A DNA stretch of 64,000 nt from Archilochus colubris (Eukaryota > Chordata > Aves > Apodiformes > Trochilidae): NCBI GenBank assembly GCA_023079485.1, contig CM041084.1, positions 101,660,467 through 101,724,466 on the forward strand. The letters are read 5' to 3'. Below the pieces are notes generated by a model that saw only the letters and a program-made list of their open reading frames with translations, did no database searches and had not been told where the DNA came from. Below, one piece after another: positions 1 to 11,731 of this stretch; position 1 is the stretch's first letter, and each line of letters starts with the position of its first letter. The position numbers and the translations under genes are program-made.

Positions 1-986
1 GTTTTTTTTTCTGTTTTGCTGTTGGTTTTGGTTTGGTTTAAAAACCAAAACAAATGCAAAAATAGTTTATAATCTTCTGAAGACTACAGGTTTACAAATT
101 GCTTCCAATATGCATGCGCAGTGAACAGACTATCCTAATAATTTACATCTTTTTTAAAAATACCCTGCTATTGTAGAGAAAACATATTTCAGAAGATTGT
201 TCCAAAGAAAGTTCTTAGAATCTGAAATATATTCTCAACTTTTGTGTTTTGATGTTTTACCTTAGATAAACTATTTTATTTTTAAGTTCTAGTGCTTCTT
301 AACTCATGCATTGCATGCCTTGGTGTTACCAACTTTCAAAAAGCAGTGGTTTATTACATCCAGTGAAAATATAATCTATCAAAAATAATCTTTTAGTTCA
401 CTCTAAGGTGTCTGCCAATGCTGTAAAAAAGATGATTTCCAAGAAAACAATATATGAAGCACTTAAACTGCTCTTTGGGAATGCCCTGCAAGGCCATATG
501 ACACCCCAGGTGACACTCTTCTCTTACAATCAGGAGAGAGATATCTAGCTTAGAAATCTGCCTCAATTATGTCAGATGGCCATAATTTGCTGAAATTACT
601 TCTAATTTTTGTCTACTTGCAACTTGCAGGAAAAATTCAACTTGAGTCTGCAAGTTGACAATATCCAAATCCTGCATGCTCTGTCTAATCAGAACTCCCT
701 GTTGCCTTCTCAGCTCCCTCTTGTGTTTTGTTCCTTATTTCATGTGTTGTAACAGATTTAATTGATCGTTTCTTAATCCTGGGATCCACAGACCTCAAAG
801 GTGTGTCTACTAAAATGCTTAGGAAGATGAGGAGGGAACAAAGTTATATATATTACATAGCTCTCAATTAAAGTTACATTTCACAAGCTATTTAAGCGTA
901 AGCTTAAAATTTTTTAAATGGTCTGCCCTGTAAAAAGCTGTTGATTTTCAGGTTGTAAAAACTTTGTCGAACAGCATCTCACCTAC

Positions 987-1053
987 CTCTTGGCTGACTG
1001 GGGAAAGTCATTCCTCTTCCTTAACTCAGCAGTGATCAGCTCCTGACTCTTCG
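987..1053 (-). other. Candidate internal exon, unknown gene (weak)
   Basis: Read on the minus strand, this 67-base segment follows a pyrimidine-rich tract ending TTCTCTTCCCCACAG and is followed by GTAGGTGAG. These are good matches to vertebrate acceptor and donor consensus. One of three frames is open throughout, giving 21 codons that read KSQELITAELRKRNDFPQSA plus one Lys. The surrounding 350 bases are richer in GC than the rest of this end of the window. I do not recognise the peptide. A 67-base frame stays open by chance about a third of the time, so the case rests mainly on the splice signals. It could equally be a non-coding RNA exon or coincidence. Confidence 0.22.
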
Positions 1054-4000
1054 CTGTGGGGAAGAGAAAGATGACTATTTACCTGCTGTTATCTGCTGTG
1101 AGCAACTGGAGGGAGCAAGAGTGAAAACATATTGGCTGCTCCCCACTGTCTGCTGTGAGGATGAGTGACTGAGAGCACAGGGTGAGTTCTGTGCCATGTT
1201 GAAGAAGGAGGGTAACACAACCAGCTCACCCCAGTTTACCAGAGTAGGCACGGGGGGAAGAACCGATGCAGATGTAAAGTCCTTGATCTTGTGCTTCTTA
1301 GAGAAGTTGTGGGTTTCCTCTTGCATGGAACAGGATGTGTTGAAATTGTTTATCCAGTCTTAGTGACTACTGGTAGTTTCAGATGCATTCAGTTATTTGA
1401 GATGAAAAATGTGCTTGGGAGTGTGCAGCATCAGATGTGTGGAACCAGCTCTTACTGGTTTTAGAACAGAGCAGACACAGACCATGCTAAGCTGGCAATG
1501 CAACACCTGGAGACTTGTTACTATCCTGAGGGACTCCACAACAGGTGTCTCACGTTTGCAGGGCAAAAAGGTGACCATCTGAAAATGAGTGAAAGAAAAA
1601 TGCAATGTGTGAAAAACATCTGTATAATCTGTATTTAATAAAAGGAGAGAGTTCTGTTAGCAATAGACAGTTGATCCATTTTCTTACTGAGTGCTAACTT
1701 AAGCTAAATATTTCTATCAGAATGTACATTCCTTTTTTTTCAATATTGGAAAGATACTTTAAAATGTGCTGTAAATCACCATATAAATGTAGCTTTCAGG
1801 GCATCCATCTACTAATGTTCTTATGCTGAAGTGACAGATTGGGCATCAGGAGACAGCTATCCAGTGCTCTATCTATTGAACCACTTCATAAAACAGTAGT
1901 ATATGCTCATGTGATCTTAAAGTAGATCATAACAAAGTTTAAGAAGCCTATTTGTGATAGAATGAACCCTGACCGTAGCAAACACATAGATAATGTATTA
2001 CCTAAAGAGCTTCTTTATGGTTGCAGACCTCTGCAATTTTTTTTTACTTTGTTTTGAAAGTGAGATTGGCGTATTTGAGTTATAAAGGAACCCAAAACAA
2101 TCAAAGCAAGGGCACTGAATAATAGTTTGGTCCATCAGTTTACCTCAATTATTACCTTTTTTTCTACACAGTTGCATCATGACCCAAGTTTCACACTGCG
2201 TATCAGGATTGTATCTCAGCTTGTGTTTTTTCTCTAATATGGTTCAGTGTATCGGTATGATTTAGGTATACAGAGGGGGGTGCTTAATAAAAGAGTAGTA
2301 CCAGGTTTTCTCAGTGCAGGAGTGTGAATAAACAGTTACAGACAGGGACAACGAGCCACAATTCCCTAGTTCTATTCTGGGCTGAGCTGACTCACTGCAT
2401 AATCTTACTCAAGTCATTTAAATTCAGTTGAAATGAGTCCCACTAAGCTGATAAGATAATGCATGTTTCGGCCTTTCTTCCTCAGTGGATTTTTCTATAT
2501 AATTCTGCCCCTTAGTCATCAAGATAGATTTATTAATAGGTTGCTGCATAGAATCATTGTTAAATGTGTTTAATGAACTTGTTTACTAATTTTTAAATCC
2601 TTTATTTAAAGGTACTTTTTTTTCCAGATAGAAGCAAGCAGGCAAATGTTATCCTGTTCTGTGGAAATATGTGTTCTGAAATGATCCTCTTCTACATCCA
2701 GATGAACTGACCTTTCAGAAGGCATTGACACCCACAATAGTAAATTGCCTATCTATAGGGTTCATACCTGGAGGTATCATTGCCTCATGGTCAAATCTTT
2801 GCACTGAACTAAACAATCCTTTGTAATGCATGAGTCCCAAGGCAGGCCACTGAACATTTGCTCTCCTCTGTAGAGAGAACCTCTGTCAGGGATGTGTGAA
2901 AACTCAAGAGATCTTCACTTTCTTTGTAATTCCAGTTTATGGACTGAAAATCAAAATACTGACTGCTTTGCCAAGTAGATTTGTTTCCAGCAGACTGTAG
3001 TGGAACTTAACAAAGAACAAAGCATTTCCCTTCTATATATTTCTAGGAACTGTCTTGTATTACTGTATTTTGTGCTCTTGGTAGGCTTGTTTATTCCAGC
3101 AACTATTATTCTTCTCCAGTTAGCATTCAAAATTAAAAACCTGAGGTATTCAGAATTCATCAAGTGTCTGGTCTTTTGATGGACATGTCAGATGACCTGT
3201 GAGTTACTTGCCTCCATATTGTCCTTCCACTGCCATAATCCACAGCTGACTGAGGAGGATAAGAAATTATGGCTCAGAATTGACTTCACATGACTACACA
3301 TCCTAGCAGTGTGAATGGCAGCACCAAGCGGTGGCGATTCATTCCCTTAGCACTGAAATTGCCAGCATTCAGAGGAAAAGGATTACTTTTGAACAAAGAA
3401 ATGCTTTATCCAACAGAGAGTACAGACATTACAGAGTTATTAATCAAGGCAGTCATCCTGAAAGTAGATTTAACTGCAGGATTTCATGTAGAGGGAAACC
3501 AGAATTACTGTAGGAAGCAATTGAGGACTCAAAGTAGTAGATAGAATTGCATATTTTAAGGGGTCCTTAAATTACACCTGGGGAAAGGTTCACTCTGTGG
3601 TTGCTAATGAAATGGTTCCAGTTTGTGTGGTTCAGTGTTTTGTTTGGATGGCATCTCCCCAGAACAGTAATTGCAGTTGGTTATAAAATAGGAAGACAAC
3701 CAGTTTAATTTGTTCTGTTTTCCACTTCAGTATCACTGCAGACGGTTTCCTCTGCTCAATCTCCTTTTCAAAGCCTGTCATTAGTGAGGTGGGAGACCTC
3801 AAAGGAAAACCCAAATGTGGCAGGTACCCATACTGGTGATTTTTGTCTGCTAATGATCCTTCTCTGGAATCGCTGCTGCAGTGTGAGCTGGGAATTAAGG
3901 ATGTTATAGCATTGGAGCTGCTATTGTCTTTATGTTTCATAAAGCTTACGTGCTATTCTGCTATGGCCACTGCTAAGCAATTCAGATGATTTGGAACTCT

Positions 4001-6147
4001 CTGGCTCAGCTCCACTTCTTTTTGGAAAAGTGCCTAAAGTAGAGTAAAATCAAATTCCCACTTTGTCTTCTGGATATTGTTCTGGTTCACCTGACTACAA
4101 GATGGATCTGCATAGATTCAATCAATCATTTGAGTTAAAAGGGGCTTCACAACTAAATCGAACAGCTCAAGGACTTCTTCCATTGGGATTTGGATTTCTC
4201 CAAAAGTAAGAGCTTCACAATTTCTTAGAGCAGCTCGCTTCTGGATTTGGCCCCTTTCATGGTGGAAGGGGGAGGTATTGTCAGTTGCTCTGTAAATGTT
4301 GCAAGTAAAAGGGAGATTTATTTCCCAAAATAAACAATTTTTGATACTGCCTCCTGGCTGCCAGTGAAGAAATGTGTAAGTTCTGAGGCTTCAATGATCT
4401 CTAAGTTAACAGGACCTCCACTGACATTTTTGGGAGTCCAATTAGTCATAATTTATCTCTCTAGAGATTTTCAGATATCCAGAACATTAACTGAGCCAGG
4501 TAAATCTTGTGTTTAGTGGAGCCCTGTCATCAGTGGGTCTTTGTCTTCACTTACCAGAATGGAAGGGATGAGTGTGTGTGTGTACTGAAAACAGGTCTTT
4601 TTTCTAATAAAAGTTACGATAGAATAGGGACAAGCAGAAATAATTGAAAACCTGAAACTCTTATACTCAAGGGAAAAATTGCTCCAAATGGATCATAGTA
4701 TTAATTTTTATTTAAAAATATGGGTATTGCTGTCCTTAGTAATTAAGTTGTATGTACATAATATATATATTATATTTGAGAGCTTTCATTTTGTTTACCA
4801 CTCTGCAATTGGATGCCAAACAGTCCATAAATTCATGGTCTATTGGTTTTTGTGAGTCAGGACTAAATATGTTATTTACAACCTTGGCACTGGTTGCTCA
4901 GGATTGTTCTGCTTGGTCTTAATGGAATGCTCTGTGATCAGTCATGTTATCATGGAGGTTGTCCATTCTACCACTGACTTATGTGATTATTGTGTTTATA
5001 TCCATTCTTTCTCTGGTGTTATAGTGGAGATGACATCTTGGTTAGTGTTACATATAGTGAAACAAAGACTTGTGAAGTAAGAAATTGCTATGCTTCTGGA
5101 ATTTGCATTTTCAAGTAGTCCTTTCTAGTGCACAGATTTGTTAAACTAAGGTTGAATCTGCAGATGTATCTTAACTGGAAACTTCATAAGCCACTTCCTG
5201 CAAGATTTAAAAGTTTTACTAATTTTAGCACGAATTGCTGCTTTTCAGATTTCCTGATCAGCATTTTTCTTCTAAACTCTTTTACTTCTAACATACCTCA
5301 TTCAGAAGAGCTGCCTACATGTTCCAGGCCAATCACTCATATTACTGGACAGCTTTTCCATTGTTTTACTTCCCGTCTGTGATTATGGCATAGTATGAGC
5401 TGTATCTTCAGCTCCTTGGCAGATGCATGAGATTTCAGCAATCTCACTGTATTCTTCTGCTATATTTACACTCAGAAATGAGGTGCAGTCTGAAAGAAGG
5501 TAAGTACTGAGAAATTCCTTCTGAAATCAGCTGCCTTACAGCCTCACTTCTAAAACTAAAGTTGTTCAACTTCTTGTCTTTAGTGAGTGTAATTCCTGAG
5601 AGTGAAGCATATTGCCTCTCCATAAATAACAATTTATTTAAATTGCTGTATAATGCAAAGATGGGAACAACTTCCTGACCTTCCCACTGGGGCCTTTTAT
5701 ACTTCTAAAACTGAAGAAAGGAAACTATCTTTGCTCATCAGAAGATGTATTAATGGCAAGTTGTACAAAGGGAAAGACAACCTAAATCTCTGCCCTGTTT
5801 GTTACAGCAGCTTTACACAGTCCAGTCCTCAGCTCACAAATCATTCCATGCTAATTGTGGCTCACCTTACAAGAAGATCTAGAAAATAGGTGATGTGGAG
5901 GGGGAATCTTACTGGTGAGTGCTTTACCGAGGAAGGATGAATGGTTGTTCTAACTACCAAAATTTCTGCATTTGAGTTTTCATCTTTACTTCCCTGAAAA
6001 TTAGTTTGTTTCTCTATACATGTGCTCACTTGCCTCTGTGTGTGTATTTCTCTTATCAGTCTAACCCTCATGGAGCTTCTTAGCTCCTGGTGATAGAAAA
6101 TAAAAAGTGAAATTCCATTTTATTTATGGAATTTTTATTTGCAACAG

Positions 6148-6200
6148 TTTCAAAATCATTTTGTTGATACGCTTATGGGCAATTTCATGCCTAGAGAGAG
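6148..6200 (+). other. Splice-like segment, probably chance
   Basis: A 53-base segment sits between a T-rich acceptor-like sequence ending GCAACAG and a near-perfect donor, AGAG then GTAAGTAG. Two of three frames are open, so the frame gives no discrimination and no peptide family is recognisable. It is listed only because the donor is among the best in the window. Confidence 0.1.
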
Positions 6201-8192
6201 GTAAGTAGGGAGCTAAATCATTCATGGATGCTTCAGTTCACTCAATATGGAAGTTCAGAACACTTTTCAAATATCATATTTGTAAACAATATTGACTTGC
6301 TATATTTTCTATGGAGAGTCTTCTAAGATCCTGTGTAATTGTTATCATTGAAACAGGATATTTAATCACAGTTCAGCTGCCTTATTATTTGGCATCTCTT
6401 TATTTTCATTGGGCAACCAAAATGTATTCCTCGGTGTTGCCAGTGAAAAGGTTTTATTTTTGAGGTCAGGAACATTTGTCTCATGTTCATCACACACTTC
6501 TTTATCACTTAAAAAAATATTTTAAATATAGTGTGCATTTTTAAAAATTTATCAGTTTATTTATGAGGAAGAAAATAGCATGCAGTTAAAAGTAATGGAG
6601 ATGCTTCTAAAAGTCCACTGGTATTAGAAGACATAGTGGTGCTTTGTTAAGAGATAGGTGATTGTATTGTCCAACTTCTTATTCTCAGAGACAGTAGGTT
6701 CACATTAAACATGCCTGTGCATGTATTAATGACTTTCATTATATTGTGTTTACAATTAGACAAATGTAGCTGGGGATGTTAGTGGAGACAAGCACCTGAG
6801 GGACTGGCCCTCCGTTGTTGGATTTTTTGTGTGTGTGAAAAAAAATAGGGGAAGTAAAGCAGAGGGAGTGCTTCCTTGGGGAAAGATGGGCCTTGTATTT
6901 TTGTTCAGGAAATGACATTAGTCTGAAAGCTGGCAGCATAAGACTCTGATACTTAGAACAAAACTACTTTTGGGTTTCCCCATTTTCTGAGGCAGAGAAT
7001 TACGAAAAATGTTCCCATCTGGGCTTCCTCTCCTATTGCTATATAGACATAAATAGTTATATGTCCTAATTTTTCACATGATATTTTTTATTAAATTCCT
7101 GTTCATTTTTACATTATTTCACACTTTTTTCCTCTTGTATGAGCTATAATTACACCTCCGTTATTGAGCATATTACTTTGAGTTGCTGGAGACCGCTGCT
7201 TGACATTTATCTCAATTTGTCTTTTCCTTTCTTTCATTACTACAGTGAGTGTTAACAATTTCTAAAAATCTGAAAAGACTTAAATGTCTAAGTTGCATGT
7301 TTATTCTAAGGAATATTGAATATACCAACAGTGCAGCAAAAAGAAATGAAAAAAAAAAGTCAATTGATCATTGAAATGAGAGATGGGGAAATGTATCCAC
7401 TGTTTACCTGGTGCTGCTATGGAGTGTGTGGTATTAGATAGAGGACATGAAATTTATTTATTGTGTCATTCTTTAAGCAAGAAGTAATTGCAGAAAAACT
7501 ATCCATCTTTATACACAACTTTAGTTAATTAAATGCTTTGTGGTACCTACTGGCTTTAGAAATTTGCGTAGCTGCTGAGTCATAGTTATCTAATTTCCCT
7601 GTTATTTTCTACACCTAATTCTGTCTTATTTTCCTGTGTGTATTGAACTTGGTGTCAAAGCCCTTCGCTGATTCCATGTGATACTTTCCATATTTAGTAG
7701 CCTTGCTTTTCCTTCTCTTTCTGAAGTTTTAAGAGTAAAACATTATGCAACTCTTAGTTTTAAGTCCAAAGATTAATAATCTGCTCACTTCACATTTAAA
7801 TCCAACAGATTGTTCTTAAGAGTTCAGTGTTTTCTTCATAGCTGTGCATGCTGTCTGCAATCCTCTAAATTAATCCTTGCAATTAGTAACTTCTTTCAAT
7901 AAAAGTGCTTCTTTAGAAAGTTGCATGTTGGCAACATCAGGGATGTTTGACCAGGGCTGCTCTGGAAAAAGTTCCTAAAACAACTAAGAAGCATCTCTAG
8001 TATGTTCTCCCATTTTCATCCACTACTTGGATGGTGGGTGGATTGCTGTGTCCTGGCAGGTGTCTGCTCTGGCCTGGCCCTGGATGTCTCTGACCTTATC
8101 TATGGCTTAGTAAGCAGAGCTGGTCATTATTTGGCTGGATGCTCCAGTAAAGGCTTTATGCAGGAGAAGTTGTGTAAAGAGAGAAGATATTT

Positions 8193-8591
8193 ATCATAGA
8201 ATCATAGAATTGGCTGGGTTGGAAGGGACCTCAGAGATCATCGAGTCCAACCCTTTTACCACCGTTGTGGTTGCTAGACCATGGCACTGAGTGCCACATC
8301 CAGTCTCTTTTTAAATAGCTCCAGGGATGGAGAATCCACTACTTTCCTGGGCAGCCCATTCCAATGTCTGATCACTCTCTCCGTAAAGAAATTCTTTCTA
8401 ATATCTAACCTAAATTTCCCCTGGCACAACTTAAGACCGTGCCCTCTTGTCTTGCTGAGAGTTGCCTGGGAAAAGAGACCAACCCCCACCTGGCTACATC
8501 CTCCTTTCAGGTAGCTGTAGAGAGTGATGAGGTCTCCCCTGAGCCTCCTCTTCTCCAGACTGAACAGCCCCAGCTCTCTCAGCCTCTCCTC
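8193..8591 (-). mobile_element. CR1 LINE fragment (young subfamily), 5'-truncated
   Basis: The + strand starts with ATCATAGAATCATAGAAT, the reverse complement of the CR1 3' tail, so the element runs on the minus strand. The usual 3'-UTR follows, containing the GAAGGGACCTCAGAGATCAT block, and then the C-terminal end of ORF2. A 71-codon minus-strand frame (8274-8489) contains [10 protein letters not shown] and [11 protein letters not shown] and ends DVALSAMV, as in the copies at 17436 and 49535. The element stops near the segment encoding the EERL motif, so it is a 0.4 kb 5'-truncated copy, the usual outcome of CR1 insertion. A second CR1 in the opposite orientation begins about 25 bases further on. 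Confidence 0.93.
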
Positions 8592-8616
8592 TTATTTCAG
8601 TTGGTTACTGTGTATG

Positions 8617-8977
8617 ATTATGAGGAAAGGCTGAAGGACTTGACTAAGGGGAAATTTTATCAATACTCACACTAAAGGGGTGGATATCAAGGGATTTGGG
8701 GTCAGTCTTTTTTCAGGGGTGCCCAGTAACAAGAGAAGAGGCAGTGGGCACAAACTTGAACTTGGGAAATTCCATGTTAACATGAGGAGGAACTTCTTTA
8801 CTTTGAGGGTGGCAGGGTACTGGAACAGGGTGCTCAGAGAATTGGTAGTCTCTGTCTCTAGACACATTTAAAACATTCCTGGATGTCATCCTGTGAAGCC
8901 TGCCATGGCAGGACTAAACCATCTCCAGAGGTCCCCTCCAACCCCTAAAATTCTGTGGTTCTCTGTGATTCTGTGAT
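8617..8977 (+). mobile_element. CR1 LINE fragment (older subfamily), plus strand
   Basis: It begins with a TATGAGGAAAGGCTGA block, continues through GTGGGCACAAACTTGAA and AACATGAGGAGGAACTTCTT, and ends with GTGATTCTGTGAT. This is the 3' part of a CR1 subfamily different from its neighbour: it has the GATCTCCAGAGGTCCC-type 3'-UTR and an ATTCTGTG tail. Reading frames are broken by small indels, and part of the region after the first 40 bases has diverged. It is a 5'-truncated, inactive relic. Confidence 0.85.
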
Positions 8978-9053
8978 TTGTTTTTGAGTGCATCTCCCAC
9001 TTTGCTATGTATTCTGGAACAGATTAGTTTGTTTTATTGAAAGAATTCTAGAT

Positions 9054-9074
9054 TACATATATATACATATATAT
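9054..9074. repeat. (TA)n-rich simple repeat
   Basis: Short alternating TA/CA tract followed directly by a T run. Confidence 0.85.
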
Positions 9075-9412
9075 TTTTTCAAGCGGGGATTTTATTAGTT
9101 TAAAATGAAATTTCCTAAATCAAAACTCTTTTCTCCTCTTCAGTTAAATTTATATTTATTTGTATATTATTATTTTTTCCCTTGGCAGCCTAAAGCATCA
9201 CAAGGGTCATTGTTCAGAATTTCAAACAACCATCATTTATCTTGGTGGATACAAGTAAATGGACAATGGTGTCCTGACCATCTGCTCAAGCTGCTTGAGA
9301 ACAGTCTTCTGTGCAAATGGCATGAAAGGTAATTTAACCTTAGAAGGTACCCACAGAGCTCCAGTTCTGTTTACCATTGTCTCTTTGCCAGTCTAAAAAT
9401 AAATCTTGCTGA

Positions 9413-9438
9413 ACAAAAAAAAATAAAATAAAAAAAAG
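9413..9438. repeat. A-rich low-complexity tract
   Basis: About 26 bases of A interrupted by single T bases (AAATA-type units). No retroposed body is recognisable on its 5' side, so it is not called a retroposon tail. Confidence 0.8.
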
Positions 9439-9934
9439 CCTTTCCCAATTTAAAAACAGATCCTCAGAGGAGCTAATTTCAGCTAATTGTCCTAGCAAGG
9501 AGTAGTTTTTTATTTCTACTATTTTTCTAAGTAGCAGAGAGCTTTTCTAGGATAAATGGTAGCTGTCTTATAATTGTCTTTATTGCTGTAGTAGGATTTT
9601 GCTTTTCAAAGTACAAAATGGGATATAATCATAGAATGGTACTCAGTGCTGGGTGATGCAGACTTTCAACATATGAAATGCAATTCTACTGTGACCCCAG
9701 TGTTATTTTTCTTTGCCAGCCTATGTGTTTTAATGAGGAAGGCTCCTCTGTTAGTAAGCAAGAAGGTTTTTCCACAGGGGGATACTTTGTCCTGAAAACA
9801 ATGAGTGCTTTCTCTAGCTGTTCTTTTTCAAAACCTTGTTTGGTAGTAGTTTCATTCTCTGGTCCCAGTGAATCTGTTTTAGATGTCTTTATAATGTTAC
9901 TGACAGCAAAAAAATCAGAATAGCAGTTATCAAA

Positions 9935-9948
9935 TGTGTGTGTGTGTG
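9935..9948. repeat. (TG)7 microsatellite
   Basis: Seven perfect TG units, a plausible polymorphic dinucleotide marker. Confidence 0.9.
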
Positions 9949-10714
9949 CAAAGAGCCAAAAAAGGGAAAAGGAGTTCCTGTGTAAATTTAAATAAATATT
10001 CCAAGATAGAAAAGAAGGACCTGACATCCACAGTTCTTCTTGGCCATGGTGGTTAATCTCGGGATTAGTAAGAGTTGACTCCAGGTGCTGCCCCACAGCT
10101 TTAAACTTTGCATTACCTTCTGCTGTCTACTGTGCTCATTTTTTTTCAGTTCCCATCTCTACAAATGAAGTGGTTTCTGGCTCCTTCAGGCTCTCTTACC
10201 ATTTATTCTCCATTCTTCTTGCTTTGTGGTAGGTCAAACCAGTCTGAGATTTGGGACTGTTTTCCTGCAGAGATTGGAGGTCAGATCAGATGTTGTAGAA
10301 CATATTCTCTGGGATGCTGCAGCTGTGCAGTCATCCTGTGTGCTTCTGTGGGAGAAGTAGAAACTGTTTTGCTGGCTGCTTTACCAGATAGCTTGTTCTG
10401 AGGGCACGTGGGAATATCAGCAGCAGAAACAAGGTAAATACCATTTGTATTCAAGAAATAAACTTGGTTTAAAGTAACAGTGAAGATAGTGTGTCCACGA
10501 GAGAAGTATGTCTGAGCTGGTGGTGTTTCTGAATTAACCACATTGGATGAGATAATCTAATAAAAAGCCTCATTGTAATAAACAAATTTTTGACATAAAA
10601 ATTGATCAAGTTCTTGTATTTAATTTTGAAAGAGTATCTGGCCTTCAGGTTGGCATAACTTTTGCTCCAATCTAACAACATAAGCCTGAATCATATTTTT
10701 CTTGGACATTTTAA

Positions 10715-10740
10715 CTTATTTTTTTATTTTTTATTTTTTT
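10715..10740. repeat. T-rich low-complexity tract
   Basis: T runs separated by single A bases. Confidence 0.85.
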
Positions 10741-11352
10741 AAAGCCGAAGAGGTGGAACATGACAGATTCAAAATTATTTTATATAGCTCTCAACAAGAA
10801 GCTTTTTATAGCAACTTGAAGTTACATAACTTCTAACTCTACTTTCTTCACTGCATGATTTAGATAGATGTGGTGCTTTCACAATAATTCAAAGGAATAT
10901 GCAATCAGTCAATCCATTTAATCTATTTTTAGCATTTCCAAGCAACCATCAATGTAGTTTCTAGGCTCTACATCTGAGTACAAGTGACAGTTTGCTATAA
11001 ACATGCATTTTGCAAAATATCAGAAAGTGAAATGGCTTTGTTTATGAAATTAAGACTTAATCAAATAAAGAGATCCCACAGTAATGCTTACTGTATTCTT
11101 CACACATTTAGTATTAATTTGTGCAGGTACTCAGGACAAACAGATTTTGTCATAGGAAGATGGTGGGTTTGCTCTCCTGCAATAGCCTTCTTGTACACAT
11201 AGAAGGATAATGCATTACCTTTCCATTGGCCTAGGTATAGGACAAATGAACACAGACAAATTTTTCACAAGAAACATGTAAGATAATCTAGGAAGGCATC
11301 TAGGAATTCAGTGACATGACTTCAAAATGCCTTTAGCCATAGATTGAATTAT

Positions 11353-11731
11353 ATCATAGAATGTCAGGTTGGAAGGGACTCAAGGATCCTCTGGTCCAAC
11401 CCTTCCAACATTATTGTTTATATGAGATGTCTCAGCACCCTGTTGAGCTGAAACTTAAAACTTTTCAAAGTGAGGGAACCCACCACTTCCCCTGGGAGTC
11501 CATTCCAATGCCTGATTGTCCTCATAGTGAAAAATTTTCCTCTTGGATCCAATTGGAGTCTTGCTGGGAGCAACTTGTGCCCATTGCCCCTTGTCTTGTC
11601 CATGTGGCTCCTTTTAAAGAGAGGCTTCATATTCTTTCAGCCCCCCTTTACTGGAAAATCATAATGAGGTTTCCCTAGGTCTTCTTGAGGCCTCAGAGGG
11701 TACAAGGACATTAGCTTTCCCTTTCTGAACA
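11353..11731 (-). mobile_element. CR1 LINE fragment, minus strand
   Basis: It starts with ATCATAGAATGTCAGGTTGG, the reversed CR1 3' end, and continues through a block reading GTCCATTCCAATGCCTGATT. On the minus strand a 70-codon frame (11418-11630) gives KTRGNGHKLLPARLQLDPRG followed by [18 protein letters not shown], the C-terminal region of CR1 ORF2. The distal part (11660-11731) is more diverged and fades out near CTGAACAG. The 3'-UTR shares the GAGATGTCTCAGCACC block with the copy at 13548, so the two belong to the same subfamily. Confidence 0.88.

Larger units (their letters stand above)
1..8192. other. Unique-looking non-coding DNA
   Basis: AT-rich sequence with short T runs and no recognisable retrotransposon. 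Open frames on both strands are short and overlap each other in different frames, as expected by chance. A minus-strand frame of 102 codons at 3632-3940 starts with ATG and is rich in Ser and polar residues, but it has no convincing splice donor or acceptor and no family I recognise. The first 60 bases are a T/G-rich then A-rich low-complexity patch. Weak exon-like segments at 987-1053 and 6148-6200 are listed separately. Confidence 0.6.
8978..11352. other. Unique-looking non-coding DNA
   Basis: No retrotransposon is recognisable. It holds a short TA-rich patch, an A-rich patch and a (TG)7 tract, listed separately. A minus-strand frame of 136 codons (9686-10096) overlaps a plus-strand frame of 81 codons. 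Neither resembles a known protein and neither is bounded by good splice sites, so both are treated as chance. Confidence 0.55.

Noticed and set aside
3632..3940. 102-codon minus-strand frame with protein-like composition
   Set aside because: ATG start is preceded by an in-frame stop, no strong donor or acceptor is near, and no homology is recognisable.
9628..9660. ATCATAGAATGG, resembling a reversed CR1 tail
   Set aside because: Only about 12 bases match and no CR1 3'-UTR block follows.
9686..10096. 136-codon minus-strand open frame
   Set aside because: No recognisable domain, no supporting splice sites, and overlaps a plus-strand frame. Several frames of similar length occur by chance in the window.
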